NCBI GenBank assembly: GCA_049302185.1
Contig: JBAQLV010000007.1
Location: 36,784 to 100,783 of the forward strand
Length of the DNA: 64,000 nucleotides
Source of the DNA: UBA1546 sp049302185
GTDB taxonomy: Bacteria > Nitrospirota > Thermodesulfovibrionia > Thermodesulfovibrionales > UBA1546
Reading direction: 5' to 3'
Shown: positions 15,783 to 26,100 of the stretch, one piece after another
How positions within the stretch are numbered: the stretch's first letter is position 1
How the letters are laid out: each line of letters starts with the position of its first letter
Program-made: the position numbers and the translations under genes
The notes under the pieces: generated by a model
Databases searched by the model: none
The model's input: only the letters and a program-made list of their open reading frames with translations
What the model was told of the DNA's origin: nothing

Positions 15783-16603
15783 TGGATGCAAAGATAATAT
15801 TTTTTGAACTCGCCCTGACATTATATTTTGCGGCAATGATAATAAGCATTGTCGAACTATTCAAGGGGTCAAAGACAACAGCCAAGTTAATGCTTTCATC
15901 AGTGGTTGTCGGTTTTCTACTTCATACAGTGAATATCATCTATCGCTACATCGACGCAGGCTATGTACCGATAACAAACTTTCATGAAGCGACGTCTTTT
16001 TTTACGTGGTGTACCGTGCTTCTTTTCCTCTTCCTTGAATTCAGGTATAAGATTGGCCTTCTCGGCTCTTTTATAATGCCTGTTGTATTTGTGCTGATGC
16101 TTTCGTCCTCCATGCTTCCGAGAGAGATAAAACCTTTAGATCCTGTCCTCCGAAGCTACTGGCTCGGGATTCATACAGTGCTTGCATTCCTCGGCAATGC
16201 ATCATTTGCAATGGCGTTCGGCCTTGGAATCATGTATCTTGTGCAGGAACACTATGTAAAATCCAAACATCCGAGCGGTCTTTTCCAGAGACTGCCGAGC
16301 CTTCAGAGCCTCGATGAGATAAGTTACAGGCTCATCACCATCGGATTCCCTTTACTCACACTTGCAATCATAACCGGCGCTGTATGGGCTGACAAGGCAT
16401 GGGGCAGCTATCTCAGGGGAGACCCGCGAGAGGTCTGGGCCCTCGTCACGTGGCTCATTTATGCAATAGTGCTTCACACAAGGCTTATTGCCGGTTGGAG
16501 GGGGAAGAGGGCTGCAATACTCTCAATAATCGGTTTCCTCACAATCATCATCGCATTTTTCGGCATTAAACTACTAAGAAAAGGTCTTCATGTCTTTCTA
16601 TGA
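15782..16603 (+). CDS. ccsA: Cytochrome c biogenesis protein CcsA/HemX-like
   Basis: The 273-residue protein is mostly hydrophobic with about eight membrane segments. The region AVWADKAWGSYLRGDPREVW followed by ALVTWLIYA and the histidines in IHTVLAFLGN and VLHTRL is the haem-handling (WWD-related) signature of the CcsA/CcmF/HemX family, which delivers haem for cytochrome c maturation in System II. ATG at 15782 overlaps the preceding stop and is preferred to the GTG at 15773. It overlaps hemA by 4 bases, so haem synthesis and haem delivery are coupled. Confidence 0.88.
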   Translation: MDAKIIFFELALTLYFAAMIISIVELFKGSKTTAKLMLSSVVVGFLLHTVNIIYRYIDAGYVPITNFHEATSFFTWCTVLLFLFLEFRYKIGLLGSFIMPVVFVLMLSSSMLPREIKPLDPVLRSYWLGIHTVLAFLGNASFAMAFGLGIMYLVQEHYVKSKHPSGLFQRLPSLQSLDEISYRLITIGFPLLTLAIITGAVWADKAWGSYLRGDPREVWALVTWLIYAIVLHTRLIAGWRGKRAAILSIIGFLTIIIAFFGIKLLRKGLHVFL

Positions 16604-17868
16604 ACATTCTTGTTGTCGGACTCAACCATAAAACAGCTGGCATAGATGTCAGGGAAAAGCTTGCCTTTAACGGACAGAAACTTGAGGAAGGCCTGCAGAG
16701 GATTAAAACCCTTCCTGATGTAAAAGAGGCCGTCATCCTGTCAACATGCAACAGGGTTGAAATCTATGCCGCTGTAACCAACGCTGCAGCTACGCATGAG
16801 ACAATAAAAAATTTCATCTCTGAGTTTCATGGAATTGACAGGAGCGCACTTGAAACATCACTTTACGCATACGAAAACATAAACGCTGTCAGGCATGTCT
16901 TCAGGGTTGCATCAAGCCTTGATTCAATGATTGTCGGCGAACCTCAGATACTCGGTCAGATTAAAGATGCGTTTGATTTTTCACTCCAGAAAAAAGCAAC
17001 AGGGATACTCCTCAATAAACTCATGAAGAAGACAATATCTGTTGCAAAACGGATACGCACAGAGACAAAGATTGCCGAAAATGCAGTATCAATAAGCTTT
17101 GCTGCTGTTGAACTCGCAAAAAAGATTTTTACAGACCTCTCAACAAAATCTTTTATGCTCCTCGGCGCCGGTGACATGGCAGAACTTGCGGCAAGACACC
17201 TCATGAGCAGCGGAGTTAAGGATGTCCTCGTTGCAAACAGGACTTATGAGAGCGGCGAGAAACTTGCAAAAGAATTCAATGGACGGGCTGTAAGATTTGA
17301 GGATTTTGTACATGAGATTGTCAACACAGATATTGTCATATGTTCAATAGGCGCATCAAAATACGTGCTCATGAAAGAACAGATGCAGAAGGTTATGAAA
17401 GAAAGAAGGCATAAACCCGTTTTTATAATTGACATCTCTGTGCCAAGAAACATAGACCCTGAGATAAATAACATAGACAATGTCTATCTTTATGATGTTG
17501 ATGACCTGCATGGGATTGTTGATACAAACAAGCTTGAGCGCCAAAAAGAGGCTGAGAAGGCGGAAGGAATAATAGCTGAGGAGATAGAAACCTTTCAAAA
17601 ATGGCTGGCATCGCTTGATTCTGTTCCGACAGTCGTTGCCCTGCGCGACAGGGCGGATGCCGTCAAAAAAGAAGAGATTGAAAAACTCCTGAATAAACTT
17701 CCTGCACTTGGAGAAAAAGAAAAAGAGGCTGTTGAATATATGGCAAATGCAATCATAAACAAACTAATTCACCCTCCGACCGCTGCTCTAAAAGAAGACT
17801 CCGAGGACAAGGACATTCTCATTGCAACAATCAGAAAACTTTACGGGTTGAATGAGAAAGAAGAGTAA
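16600..17868 (+). CDS. hemA: Glutamyl-tRNA reductase
   Basis: HemA reduces glutamyl-tRNA to glutamate-1-semialdehyde, the first committed step of C5-pathway haem synthesis. The 422 residues contain the catalytic C50 in ILSTCNRVEIYAAV, VGEPQILGQIKDAF, the NADPH-binding MLLGAGDMAELAARHL and the helical dimerisation domain at the end. ATG overlaps ccsA by 4 bases. In many related genomes hemC follows; here the next gene is on the opposite strand 2 bases past the stop, so the haem cluster is interrupted. Confidence 0.96.
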   Translation: MNILVVGLNHKTAGIDVREKLAFNGQKLEEGLQRIKTLPDVKEAVILSTCNRVEIYAAVTNAAATHETIKNFISEFHGIDRSALETSLYAYENINAVRHVFRVASSLDSMIVGEPQILGQIKDAFDFSLQKKATGILLNKLMKKTISVAKRIRTETKIAENAVSISFAAVELAKKIFTDLSTKSFMLLGAGDMAELAARHLMSSGVKDVLVANRTYESGEKLAKEFNGRAVRFEDFVHEIVNTDIVICSIGASKYVLMKEQMQKVMKERRHKPVFIIDISVPRNIDPEINNIDNVYLYDVDDLHGIVDTNKLERQKEAEKAEGIIAEEIETFQKWLASLDSVPTVVALRDRADAVKKEEIEKLLNKLPALGEKEKEAVEYMANAIINKLIHPPTAALKEDSEDKDILIATIRKLYGLNEKEE

Positions 17869-17870
17869 GG

Positions 17871-18908
17871 CTAAACAACTGTCCACTGCTGGGGCAGGAA
17901 CAGGCGTTCGTAGGTCATCATCGCAAACCTGTCAGTCATGCCTGCAACAAAGTCACAAACCATCCTGTGTTTGTTCAGTTTCTTCTCAGCGGGAATATCC
18001 TTAAAGACCTCTTCAATATGTTCAAGATAATACTCGTATAAATCCCCCAGTATCTTTTTTGCCTTCCTGAACTCTATTCTTGTAGTATCGCTCTCATACA
18101 CACGTTCATAAAGAAAATCTCTCAGCATATATGTTGCTGATGACACCTCAGAACTCATAGAGAGCCTTTCAAGGTCTGTGCTGAGGGATTGATATATGAA
18201 GTCCTTTACCATTGTGTCTATTCTCCCTGAATGGGTATCACCAATCACCTTCGTGATATCCTTTGGTATATCTGATTTTTTTATAACCCCTGCCCTCAAT
18301 GCATCATCAAGGTCGTGATTAACATAGGCAATGATATCCGAGACGCGCACAACCTGCCCTTCAAGTGTCTCTGCCCTGTCTGCCTTTGTTTCAGGAATAA
18401 TCATGCCCTTGCCTTTTGAATGTTTTACAATGCCGTTCCTTACCTCATAAGTGAGATTCAGTCCCTTCCCGTTCTGCTCAAGAAAATCCACTACTCTCAG
18501 GCTCTGTTTATAATGGTCAAAACCTTCAGGATGTATCTCCCTCAGTATTGCCTCGCCTGCATGTCCGAACGGTGTGTGCCCAAGGTCGTGTCCGAGGGCA
18601 ATTGCCTCTGTTAAATCTTCGTTTAATCTTAATGCGCGTGAAATAGTCCTTGCAATCTGCGACACCTCAAGGACATGGGTGAGGCGTGTTCTGTAGTGGT
18701 CGCCCTTAGGCGCAAGGAATACCTGTGTCTTGTGTTTTAATCTCCTGAATGCCTTTGAATGGATAATCCTGTCCCTATCACGCTGAAAGCATGTCCTTAT
18801 CTCGCCTTCTTTTTCAGGCTTCATCCTGCCTTTGCTGTTTGCGCTCAGACATGCCTTTGGGTGAAGGGTCTTTCTCTCAATCTCCTCTGTCTGTTCACGA
18901 ATGGTCAT
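17871..18908 (-). CDS. dGTP triphosphohydrolase-like HD protein
   Basis: The 345-residue protein begins with RTCFQRDRDRIIHSKAFRRL and has the HD metal-binding set: H in RLTHVLEV, HD in IALGHDLGHTPFGH and a later D in RVSDIIAYVNHD. This is the Dgt family, which removes triphosphate from deoxynucleotides; the short form without the E. coli insert is usually called dGTPase-like and its preferred substrate is not certain. The start lies 3 bases from the end of the phosphofructokinase gene upstream on the same strand. Confidence 0.92.
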   Translation of the reverse strand: MTIREQTEEIERKTLHPKACLSANSKGRMKPEKEGEIRTCFQRDRDRIIHSKAFRRLKHKTQVFLAPKGDHYRTRLTHVLEVSQIARTISRALRLNEDLTEAIALGHDLGHTPFGHAGEAILREIHPEGFDHYKQSLRVVDFLEQNGKGLNLTYEVRNGIVKHSKGKGMIIPETKADRAETLEGQVVRVSDIIAYVNHDLDDALRAGVIKKSDIPKDITKVIGDTHSGRIDTMVKDFIYQSLSTDLERLSMSSEVSSATYMLRDFLYERVYESDTTRIEFRKAKKILGDLYEYYLEHIEEVFKDIPAEKKLNKHRMVCDFVAGMTDRFAMMTYERLFLPQQWTVV

Positions 18909-18911
18909 AGT

Positions 18912-20147
18912 TCACACAATATACAAAAACCTTTTCTTAAACTCCTTCACTCTCATATTCGCCGAAGATGCTATTTTCTTTATATTCTCAGTCTTAAAAT
19001 CTTCCTTCTCCAGTCTCATCATATATTCCCTTCCGACAAGATACGGCTCAGAGGTTATATCAACATATCTCATCTTCGGCTTCCCTGTCTCAGGCTCAAA
19101 CATCTCGCAGAAAGGCACTGATTTAAGCTTCCCCTCATAAAAGACTATCATGGAGCCTGTGCCGCCCATTAAGAGAAATCTCACAGCTCCGTATCCGAGG
19201 TTTCTTGTATATTCAGCATCAAACGGAATCGGGTTTGCAGCCCTAAGTTCATAGCCTATGTTTTTATCAACAATTGTGACTTTTATGCCCCGGTTTTCAA
19301 GGCTTTTATTCACAAGCATCTTCATCACCCTTCCAAGCTGAATCTCGGATAGCCTCACCCTGCCTGTCTCATCCTTCTCCACGCATTCATGCCTCAGAAG
19401 CTCTTCAGGGTCAAACTTGTTTGCAATGCCCTCTGCAAGAATGGCAACTCCGTAATCTTTGCCTATTGAAAGACTTTTGATAATAGAGCCTTCAAGTATG
19501 TCGGCGACTTTTTTAAATGAAAGCTTTTCTTCCTTAAATTCCTCGGGGATTAACGTGACTGTTGCTCCTGCTGCCTTCCCTATGCCGAGCGCAAGATGTC
19601 CTGTGTACCTGCCCATCGTTGTCACAAAATACCACCTTCCGGCTGCCCGCGCATCTTCAAGAATATTCTCTACGAGTTCAACCCCCCAGTGCCTTGCAGT
19701 TTCATAACCGAATGTCGGCATTCCGCCGGGCATAGGCAGGTCATTGTCTATTGTTTTAGGAACATGGACAACTGCAATGCTCCCTTTCGCCTCTTTTTCT
19801 ATCCACCTTGCCATGTAGAGCGTTCCTTCTCCGCCGATTGTAATAAGATACCTTGCCTTGAGTGATTTCAAAGTTGACATAAGAACTCTGAAACGCTCTT
19901 TCGCCTTCTCAGGGAAATCTCTTGATGTTCTAAGGATTGAACCGCCTGTGATGTGTATCTTGCTTACATTATCAAAAGTGAGTTCTAAAACCTTCTTCTT
20001 ATCTCCTGCAAAAAGGCTCTTGAATCCTCCGACTATGCCTATCACCTTCTTGCCTTTTTTTATAGCCTCAATAGACGCAGCGCTTATAACGCCGTTGATG
20101 CCCGGTGCAGGCCCTCCTCCGACAACTATTGCAATTGTTTCTTTCAT
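18912..20147 (-). CDS. 6-phosphofructokinase (ATP- or PPi-dependent)
   Basis: The 411-residue protein has the PFK core: VGGGPAPGINGVI at the N-terminus, IGGEGTLYMA in the phosphoryl-donor loop and PKTIDNDLP with the catalytic Asp. The Lys in PKTIDND is typical of PPi-dependent enzymes, whereas the Gly in GGEGT (not GGDDT) is typical of ATP-dependent ones, so the donor cannot be told from these positions. It acts in glycolysis, and a class II aldolase gene stands upstream on the same strand, with a MITE-like element between them. Confidence 0.9.
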   Translation of the reverse strand: MKETIAIVVGGGPAPGINGVISAASIEAIKKGKKVIGIVGGFKSLFAGDKKKVLELTFDNVSKIHITGGSILRTSRDFPEKAKERFRVLMSTLKSLKARYLITIGGEGTLYMARWIEKEAKGSIAVVHVPKTIDNDLPMPGGMPTFGYETARHWGVELVENILEDARAAGRWYFVTTMGRYTGHLALGIGKAAGATVTLIPEEFKEEKLSFKKVADILEGSIIKSLSIGKDYGVAILAEGIANKFDPEELLRHECVEKDETGRVRLSEIQLGRVMKMLVNKSLENRGIKVTIVDKNIGYELRAANPIPFDAEYTRNLGYGAVRFLLMGGTGSMIVFYEGKLKSVPFCEMFEPETGKPKMRYVDITSEPYLVGREYMMRLEKEDFKTENIKKIASSANMRVKEFKKRFLYIV

Positions 20148-20170
20148 ATCATTTTATAAAATTGCATTCA

Positions 20171-20302
20171 AGGAAGGGCATGGTATTTAAGCGGTTTTTT
20201 TGACCGCAATTCCTATAACAAATATCAGATACAGAGCGGGCAAAACCTCGGAGTCCCGAAAGCATTCGGGGCGAGAATGAGCGAGGATACCATGCACTTC
20301 CT
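20171..20302. mobile_element. MITE-like element with 16-bp terminal inverted repeats
   Basis: AGGAAGGGCATGGTAT at 20171-20186 is repeated in inverse orientation at 20287-20302 with one mismatch. Inside lies a GCGGT...ACCGC hairpin and a CGGAGTCCCGAAAGC/ATTCGGGGCGAG stretch. The 132 bp have no coding capacity and fill the space between the aldolase and phosphofructokinase genes. Confidence 0.65.
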
Positions 20303-20315
20303 AATTTATATATCC

Positions 20316-21677
20316 TCATAGTTCTTTCCGTAAAGATTCTGGAATCTCTTTCTTTACATTCACAGGCTTTACCGTCCTGCTGACTATCTCTTTTGTGTTC
20401 CCGACTTTCAGCTTGTCAAAAAGAAGCCCGAACCTGTCCTCAAGCTCCTTCATTATCGGACTCTTTACATCTGACGGCAAGTCCCACCACTTTTTCTTTA
20501 AAGGGCCAAAACCTTTTTTCCTTGTGCTGTACATAAACTGCTCTTCTGTCTGACCTTCTTTCCATTCCTTTGCGTATTCTGTCTTTATAAACTGATAGAC
20601 CTCATTCCTGAATTCTGAAGGCAAGGCATTGCAGTCATACATGATATTCTGAAATCCTGTCGCAAGATGCACCTCTGATGTGCCTGTTTCAGGGAACATG
20701 TGAAATGCCTCTTCAGGGAGTGTTGATGCTCCATGCTGAACGCAGCCTGAAAGATTGTATTCTTTCCTTGCCATATCAGACAGCGTTCGCAGAGTCTCAA
20801 AATCAATCTTTACCTTTGCGAGCGTGCCGTCAGGAAGCACAACTCCTCCATGGGCTGTGCCTGTCTGCACACTGAGCTTGCTCAATCCCTTGCCTGCCTT
20901 AAATGTTTCCTTAAATCCTTCAAGATACGTCCTGAGTTCATCAGGGTTGCTGTTTTTCCCTCCTATCTCTCCTATCTCTCCTCCGATTGAAATATCAAAA
21001 CCCTTCGGCTGAATTCCCCTGATATATGCCCCGAGTTCCGCTGTCTTTTCAAAATTCGGCGTCTGCTGTTCTTTTGTTGTCGGTCTTTCAAGGTCTACAA
21101 GCGTTGAAGAGTCAATATCAATGTTATAAAATTCTGCGTCTATCGCCTCTTTTATCAAGCCTTTTACATAGTCTGTTTCAGGTTTCGGGTCAGCAAGATA
21201 GTTTTTTCTTACAAGCTGGAAATGGTCTCCCTGCACAAACACAGGCCCGCTGAATCCTTCCTTTACAGCAGCGGCAAGCACAACAGTGGAATATTCAAGC
21301 GGCCGCTGTTTTGTATAACCTATCTCTGAACGCGCAATCTCAAATATGACTGCTCCGACGTTCATCTCATTTGCCTTTCTGAATATTGCCTTCGCGGTGT
21401 CATAGGTAAGCCCCCTGATATTGATTGCAGGCACAGTAAAACCCGGATAGCTTCTTCCCATTTCTTCATAGAGCCCCTGTATTGACGCGGGGACAGCGCC
21501 TGCTGCCTTTGCAGCCTCTTTAATTAAAAGAAAAAGCGCAATCTGCCTGTCCTTATCTTCTGTGAATACCGCCTCATATATAAGCTCATTCATTACTTTT
21601 TTCAGCCCTGCCTTATCTTTTAACTCCAGAATGCCATTGTTGACAGATAGAATACCCTTCAGCTCTTTTAGATCCAT
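20316..21677 (-). CDS. Class II fructose-bisphosphate aldolase family protein
   Basis: The 453 residues include VPAINIRGLTYDTAKAIFRK, the zinc-ligand motif VQGDHFQ, YNIDIDSST, GGEIGEIGG, AHGGV and VQHGASTLPEE, the ligand set of class II (zinc) aldolases that split or form fructose-1,6-bisphosphate. It is about 100 residues longer than common class II enzymes, with an extended C-terminus, as in a tagatose/fructose-bisphosphate aldolase-like subgroup. Its position next to phosphofructokinase supports a glycolytic or gluconeogenic role. Confidence 0.85.
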   Translation of the reverse strand: MDLKELKGILSVNNGILELKDKAGLKKVMNELIYEAVFTEDKDRQIALFLLIKEAAKAAGAVPASIQGLYEEMGRSYPGFTVPAINIRGLTYDTAKAIFRKANEMNVGAVIFEIARSEIGYTKQRPLEYSTVVLAAAVKEGFSGPVFVQGDHFQLVRKNYLADPKPETDYVKGLIKEAIDAEFYNIDIDSSTLVDLERPTTKEQQTPNFEKTAELGAYIRGIQPKGFDISIGGEIGEIGGKNSNPDELRTYLEGFKETFKAGKGLSKLSVQTGTAHGGVVLPDGTLAKVKIDFETLRTLSDMARKEYNLSGCVQHGASTLPEEAFHMFPETGTSEVHLATGFQNIMYDCNALPSEFRNEVYQFIKTEYAKEWKEGQTEEQFMYSTRKKGFGPLKKKWWDLPSDVKSPIMKELEDRFGLLFDKLKVGNTKEIVSRTVKPVNVKKEIPESLRKEL

Positions 21678-21747
21678 CTTATCCTCCTGCAGATTTATGA
21701 AATAAATTTTCAGTTAATATATTAGCAGCGTCCTGTCACACGCAAGG

Positions 21748-22008
21748 TTAATAAGCCTGAGCCTCGTCTATTATGAGGACTGCCTTTTCATTTTTTGAAA
21801 ATACGTCAAGGAGAAAATTGTTAAGCGCCTCAAGATGGTCCTTTTCTGTACTGCCTGCGGCGGTAACGCCAAAATCATAATTTATGAGCTTTAAAAGCTC
21901 AAGATGAGCAATTGCTTCCTCGTACTTCTTGCTCATGTAGAGGAACTTTGGGTTAGGCGTCACACCAAACGGCTCTTCCCTGAAACCGAAGAACTTATTG
22001 TATATCAA
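21748..22008 (-). pseudogene. Internally deleted ExeA/GspA-type AAA ATPase
   Basis: The N-terminal part reads YNKFFGFREEPFGVTPNPKF, the signature of ExeA-like AAA proteins of secretion and transposition systems. The Walker A motif expected after about residue 45 is absent: the sequence passes from INYDFGVTAAGSTEKDHLEA to the Walker B segment KAVLIIDEAQA and then stops. A deletion has removed the ATP-binding loop and everything after Walker B. The TTG start overlaps the stop of the small 4-Cys gene. Confidence 0.8.
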
Positions 22009-22163
22009 CCCTGCCCCTCCTTCTTTTTTTCTTCCTTATCTTCCTCTGTCTTTTCTTTAATAGTTACATCCCTTGCAAAGTCAGGACACCGGAGATCTTT
22101 GCCTGATACTGAAAATTTTTTTTGGCATGTTTCCCGCCATGCGCAGACTGCACATACATCCAT
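22005..22163 (-). CDS. Small four-cysteine protein upstream of ExeA relic
   Basis: A 52-codon frame reads MDVCAVCAWRETCQKKF, then SVSGKDLRCPDFARDV, and a Lys/Glu-rich tail. GGAGGT lies 4-5 bases before the ATG. Cysteines at 4, 7, 13 and 26 suggest a small metal-binding knuckle. Its stop overlaps the start of the ExeA-like frame (TTGA), so the two were coupled. I believe such short proteins accompany ExeA-like genes in related bacteria but cannot name a family. Confidence 0.6.
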   Translation of the reverse strand: MDVCAVCAWRETCQKKFSVSGKDLRCPDFARDVTIKEKTEEDKEEKKKEGQG

Positions 22164-22183
22164 TATACCTCCCCTCATTTTCC

Positions 22184-22275
22184 GTCATTCCGCACTTGAT
22201 GCGGAATCCAGATTCCCTTTTTTCCTGGATTCCTGCTGGAGTTTATCCCGTACTTTGATACGGGGCAGGAATGAC
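22184..22275. repeat. GTCATTC...GAATGAC palindromic element
   Basis: GTCATTCC and GGAATGAC close a 92-bp imperfect palindrome with inner hairpins (CCGCACTTGATGCGG and CCCGTACTTTGATACGGG). It belongs to the same type as 30675, 34547, 35010, 56671 and the core of 2905-3039. Confidence 0.75.
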
Positions 22276-22304
22276 ATAAAGCAAATCTTTATTATTTACA
22301 GCCT

Positions 22305-23144
22305 TTAAGCCCTCTCTTTTCTGCCTGTCCTGAAATGCCAGCTTAACACCTTTTCTATGTTACCTGCAACGCTGTCTTTAGAGTTTATTATAAAGGTTTT
22401 ATTCCATATCTGGAAGAGTTCTTTTTCAATCCTTGCAACAGGAGGTGGAGAGGTGAACCTTTTCTTCAGTTCTTCCTCAAACATCGGCACAATCTTATCT
22501 TTCATTCTCAGTTCCGTATCCATAAAAAATACCGCTATTTCAGGGGACAGGTCAAATGTCCTGTCAAGAAAAGCCGCAACCTCGCTGTTATAAATCTGCT
22601 TGGGAGGAGAAGACTTCACCTCCATATACAGGATTGACCCGTCAATCTTCGCAATGACGTCATAATCACCGCCGACCCTCGGCCTTTTAAATTTTACTCC
22701 CCATGCTGCCTCAGCCGCAAATTCTCTTCTGAAGATTTTGCAAAGGAACCATTCAAGCGTCTCGCCAAAACTCTTTACCGGCCTTTTTATCAGCCTGAAG
22801 CCATCGCCTGCCGGTTCAACCACCCTCACAGAAAGAAGAAAATCAATATAAGCATCCGTCACATCGGATGTCGCATATCTTGTGACCTGCTCTTTCGTAA
22901 AATATTCCTGATGCTTTATCACGTCTCTGATAAAAAGGCGGAAAGAGTATTTTTTCAGCATTTCATAAAAATCATCAAGGAATCTCTTTGCAGGAAGCAC
23001 AAGGTCCTCTGAAGGTTCTTTTTTGTATATTCGGAATCCGCGGTGTCTGAGAAGGACTTCCAGGGAAGGGGTAAGTTCAGAGATAGTTTTTCTAAGTCTT
23101 TTTATCTCGTCACGGAGCGCCTGGATTTCTTCATTCTCAGCCAT
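22305..23144 (-). CDS. Hypothetical PD-(D/E)XK nuclease-like protein
   Basis: The 279-residue protein starts with a coiled coil (about 3-25, IQALRDEIKRLRKTISEL), has a mixed helical middle that could include a winged helix (about 70-125), and then GGDYDVIAKIDGSILYMEVKSS. The Asp followed by E-V-K fits the PD-(D/E)XK nuclease core. I recognise no specific family. It lies 38 bases downstream of a large fused R-M enzyme on the same strand, so it may be a helper of that system, but similar proteins may also stand alone. Confidence 0.65.
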   Translation of the reverse strand: MAENEEIQALRDEIKRLRKTISELTPSLEVLLRHRGFRIYKKEPSEDLVLPAKRFLDDFYEMLKKYSFRLFIRDVIKHQEYFTKEQVTRYATSDVTDAYIDFLLSVRVVEPAGDGFRLIKRPVKSFGETLEWFLCKIFRREFAAEAAWGVKFKRPRVGGDYDVIAKIDGSILYMEVKSSPPKQIYNSEVAAFLDRTFDLSPEIAVFFMDTELRMKDKIVPMFEEELKKRFTSPPPVARIEKELFQIWNKTFIINSKDSVAGNIEKVLSWHFRTGRKERA

Positions 23145-23182
23145 TGACCACCCTAATTAATGAAAGTTCATCTGATATTTAC

Positions 23183-26100
23183 CTAAAACTCTATTGTCTC
23201 TTTCTCCACTTCAGGATATACACTGTCAATTTTGGTTTGAATTTCCATAGTCTTTTTCAGGACAGTCACAACCTTACAGTAATGCTTTATTTCTTCAAGT
23301 GATAACGCTCTGCCTTTTCTGTCTTTAAGCCATTTGTCGCATACCTGATAACCTCCGACCTGATATTCCCAAATGTCTTGAGTGATACCCTCAAAATACT
23401 GTTCATTATTAATGTAAAGCTTCCCTTTTTCATATCTAAGTTTTTCAACCTTATCATTCCCCTTGCCCTGAAATTTGGCAATTGGTTTATCAATCTCTGC
23501 TGATTTAAGAAGATGAAGATCTACAAGCCTTTCGCCATAATCTGACATTTTCTTGAACAGCTTGTAATCACTTGTGAATGGAATCTTCGGGAAATCTATC
23601 TTCAAAAACTCAGCATATTTTGTTCTGTAGATATTTGAGTAAAGCACTGCGTAAATGTAATAAAAGATTTGTTCAGGAGAAGGCGCTTTTTTGAATTCTT
23701 TTGATAATTTCTCAATCAAGTCAGGAGATAAATTCGGCTTCTTCACGCCATATTCTGCCTGTGGTTCAAAGAGCATCATGATACTGCTCAGGGAACGTTT
23801 TTTAGGTTTGTCTTTTTGTTGATATATATAGAGAGGGCAAACAGATTCTCCACCACGATAGAAAAGATTAAGATCAACAATATTTTCAGAGACATAAACC
23901 ACATTCCATGGCTTTTCTAATCCTACAACTTGTCCTGCTCTGCCTACACATAGCCCTAAATTTTCTCTCATAAGATGACGCATTACTTCAGGACGAGGCA
24001 TGCAGTGAAAACCTCGTGATTTACCCGTATAGTAGGTGTGTCTTATATCAAATGGGCGATAAAGAATTGGCACAATATTATTTTTATCCATACCACTTTC
24101 TTTTAAATCTTTCTGCGCAAATTCAACTTTCCAGTCTCTTACATCTTTACCTAAATTATAAGCTTGTCTTGCTGTTTCTACATCAAGTTTAGAGAAATTT
24201 AGAATTGTGGTCCAGACTTCATTCGTGGTCCACTTTATAGTTAGATTGTCTCTTGCAGTTGCTATCCCAACACTGTTTACCGGAAAAATATCAGTGATTT
24301 TAGGATACGTTTCATATTGTTTTAAAAGACCTTCGTCCCGCGGAATAAAAAGATAGAACTCGGATTTAGGTTTAATCGTCTTCCATTTTGTTGTTTTAAC
24401 ATCATGTTTGTTGAGCCAAGCGTATTTGTCTTCTCTTATGCCCCAGAGTTCAGAATGAGAAATCTTACACTTGTTGTCATTGCGAGCTGCAGGCGAAACA
24501 ATCCCTTCCTTTTTTATGAACAAAGCAATAGAAACACCCTGTTGAATATCAAAGACATTCTCATCTTTAGAACCATCAGGACATTTTTCTTTTTTGAGGC
24601 TGTTGCCATGAAGGTCAAGCAGATAAATCTCGTCAAAACTCTGCATCAAAGACTGACGCATACCTCTGAAGGTCGGATTGTCAAGATAACTGTGGTTTGT
24701 TATAAAGCCTAAGACCCCTTCGCCTGCCTGATCAATTTTCCACTGCGCAAAACGGATAAACTTGACATAATCATCCTGAAGCCATTTTGGATTTTTTTCG
24801 CCAAGCGGTTTTCCGTCAACCTGAAAGTAAGCCTTAATCTCTTTTGATATCCAGTCGCCAATATTAGAAGAATGACCTGAGTACGGCGGATTGCCGAGGA
24901 CGACGAGAATAGGCTGCTCTTTTTTAACCTTCCCTGCCAGATGCGATTCTTCTGACAATGAAATCATGCCCGGAAGTTCTGTCTGGGAAAGTTCTTCCAT
25001 CTCAAGGGTATTGGTGAGATAGAGCTTGAACCTGTCGTCTGCCTGAAGTTTATAGCCGAGTTCCTCCAGAAGAAACGACATCTTCAGATGGCCGATTGCG
25101 TAAGGCGCCATCATGAGTTCAAAGGCATAAAAATTTTTGAGAATATGCTCCTTGATGAAACCTTTTCTTTTCCCTTCACCATATTTAGAAGTGAATTCCT
25201 CAACAGCCAGTTTTGCTGCCTCTGCTAAAAACGTCAGCGTTCCTGCCGCAGGGTCAAGGACTGTTACCGATTGACTCGCAAAACCATCCTTTTTATCAAA
25301 GTGTTCTTTCAAGATATGGTGCAGAGAGCGGACAATGTAAGAGACAACAGGCTCAGGCGTATAATAGACGCCTCTTTTCTCTCTCATCTTCGGGTCATAT
25401 TCAGCAAGAAAGGTTTCATAAAAATGGACAACTGGGTCTTTTCCTTTATGTTTGCTGAAGTATTCATCGAGAATATTGAAAACGTCGGTAGTAGCCAGAA
25501 CTTCCGAGATGTCGTCAATAATCCATTCCATCTGTTGGGGCAGCTCTCCTAAAGAAATGAATTTGAAAACATCCCTTAGAATTCCGATTGTCTTTGGGAT
25601 TCTGTCATATGCAAGCTTTCTGTTAAAGCCGTTTTCTGTTCTGGTTCTCGCAGCGAACAGCCCATAAGTGATGGTCTGCGAATAAAGGTCTGCAAAGTCT
25701 TCTTTTGTAAGCCCACTTATAAGGTGCTCTTTAAAGACTTTATAAAAACCGAGAATATTCCCCTTGCCCTTTTTCTCTTCTTCTTCTAATTCCTGCGAGA
25801 TTACTTCATCCTTTAAAAAACGCGTCCTTTTTGCAAGTTCTGTTGCCAGATTTTTCGCATCATAGACCTTCGGCAGAGAGAAGGAGAAGAATTTCTCAAG
25901 CAGATTTAAAAACTTCTGCTCATTTTCAACCAAGGGGACAGATTTGAGTTTGTATATATGGTAAGGTCTGCCGATAAAAACCTTATCTATCAAAACGCCG
26001 CTGCGATAAAGCCTGAATTCAAAAAAATTGGTCAAGAGTAAATTTGGGAAAATATTCAGATAACGCTTTAACTGACCTGACGTCTCTATCTGGTCTAAAT

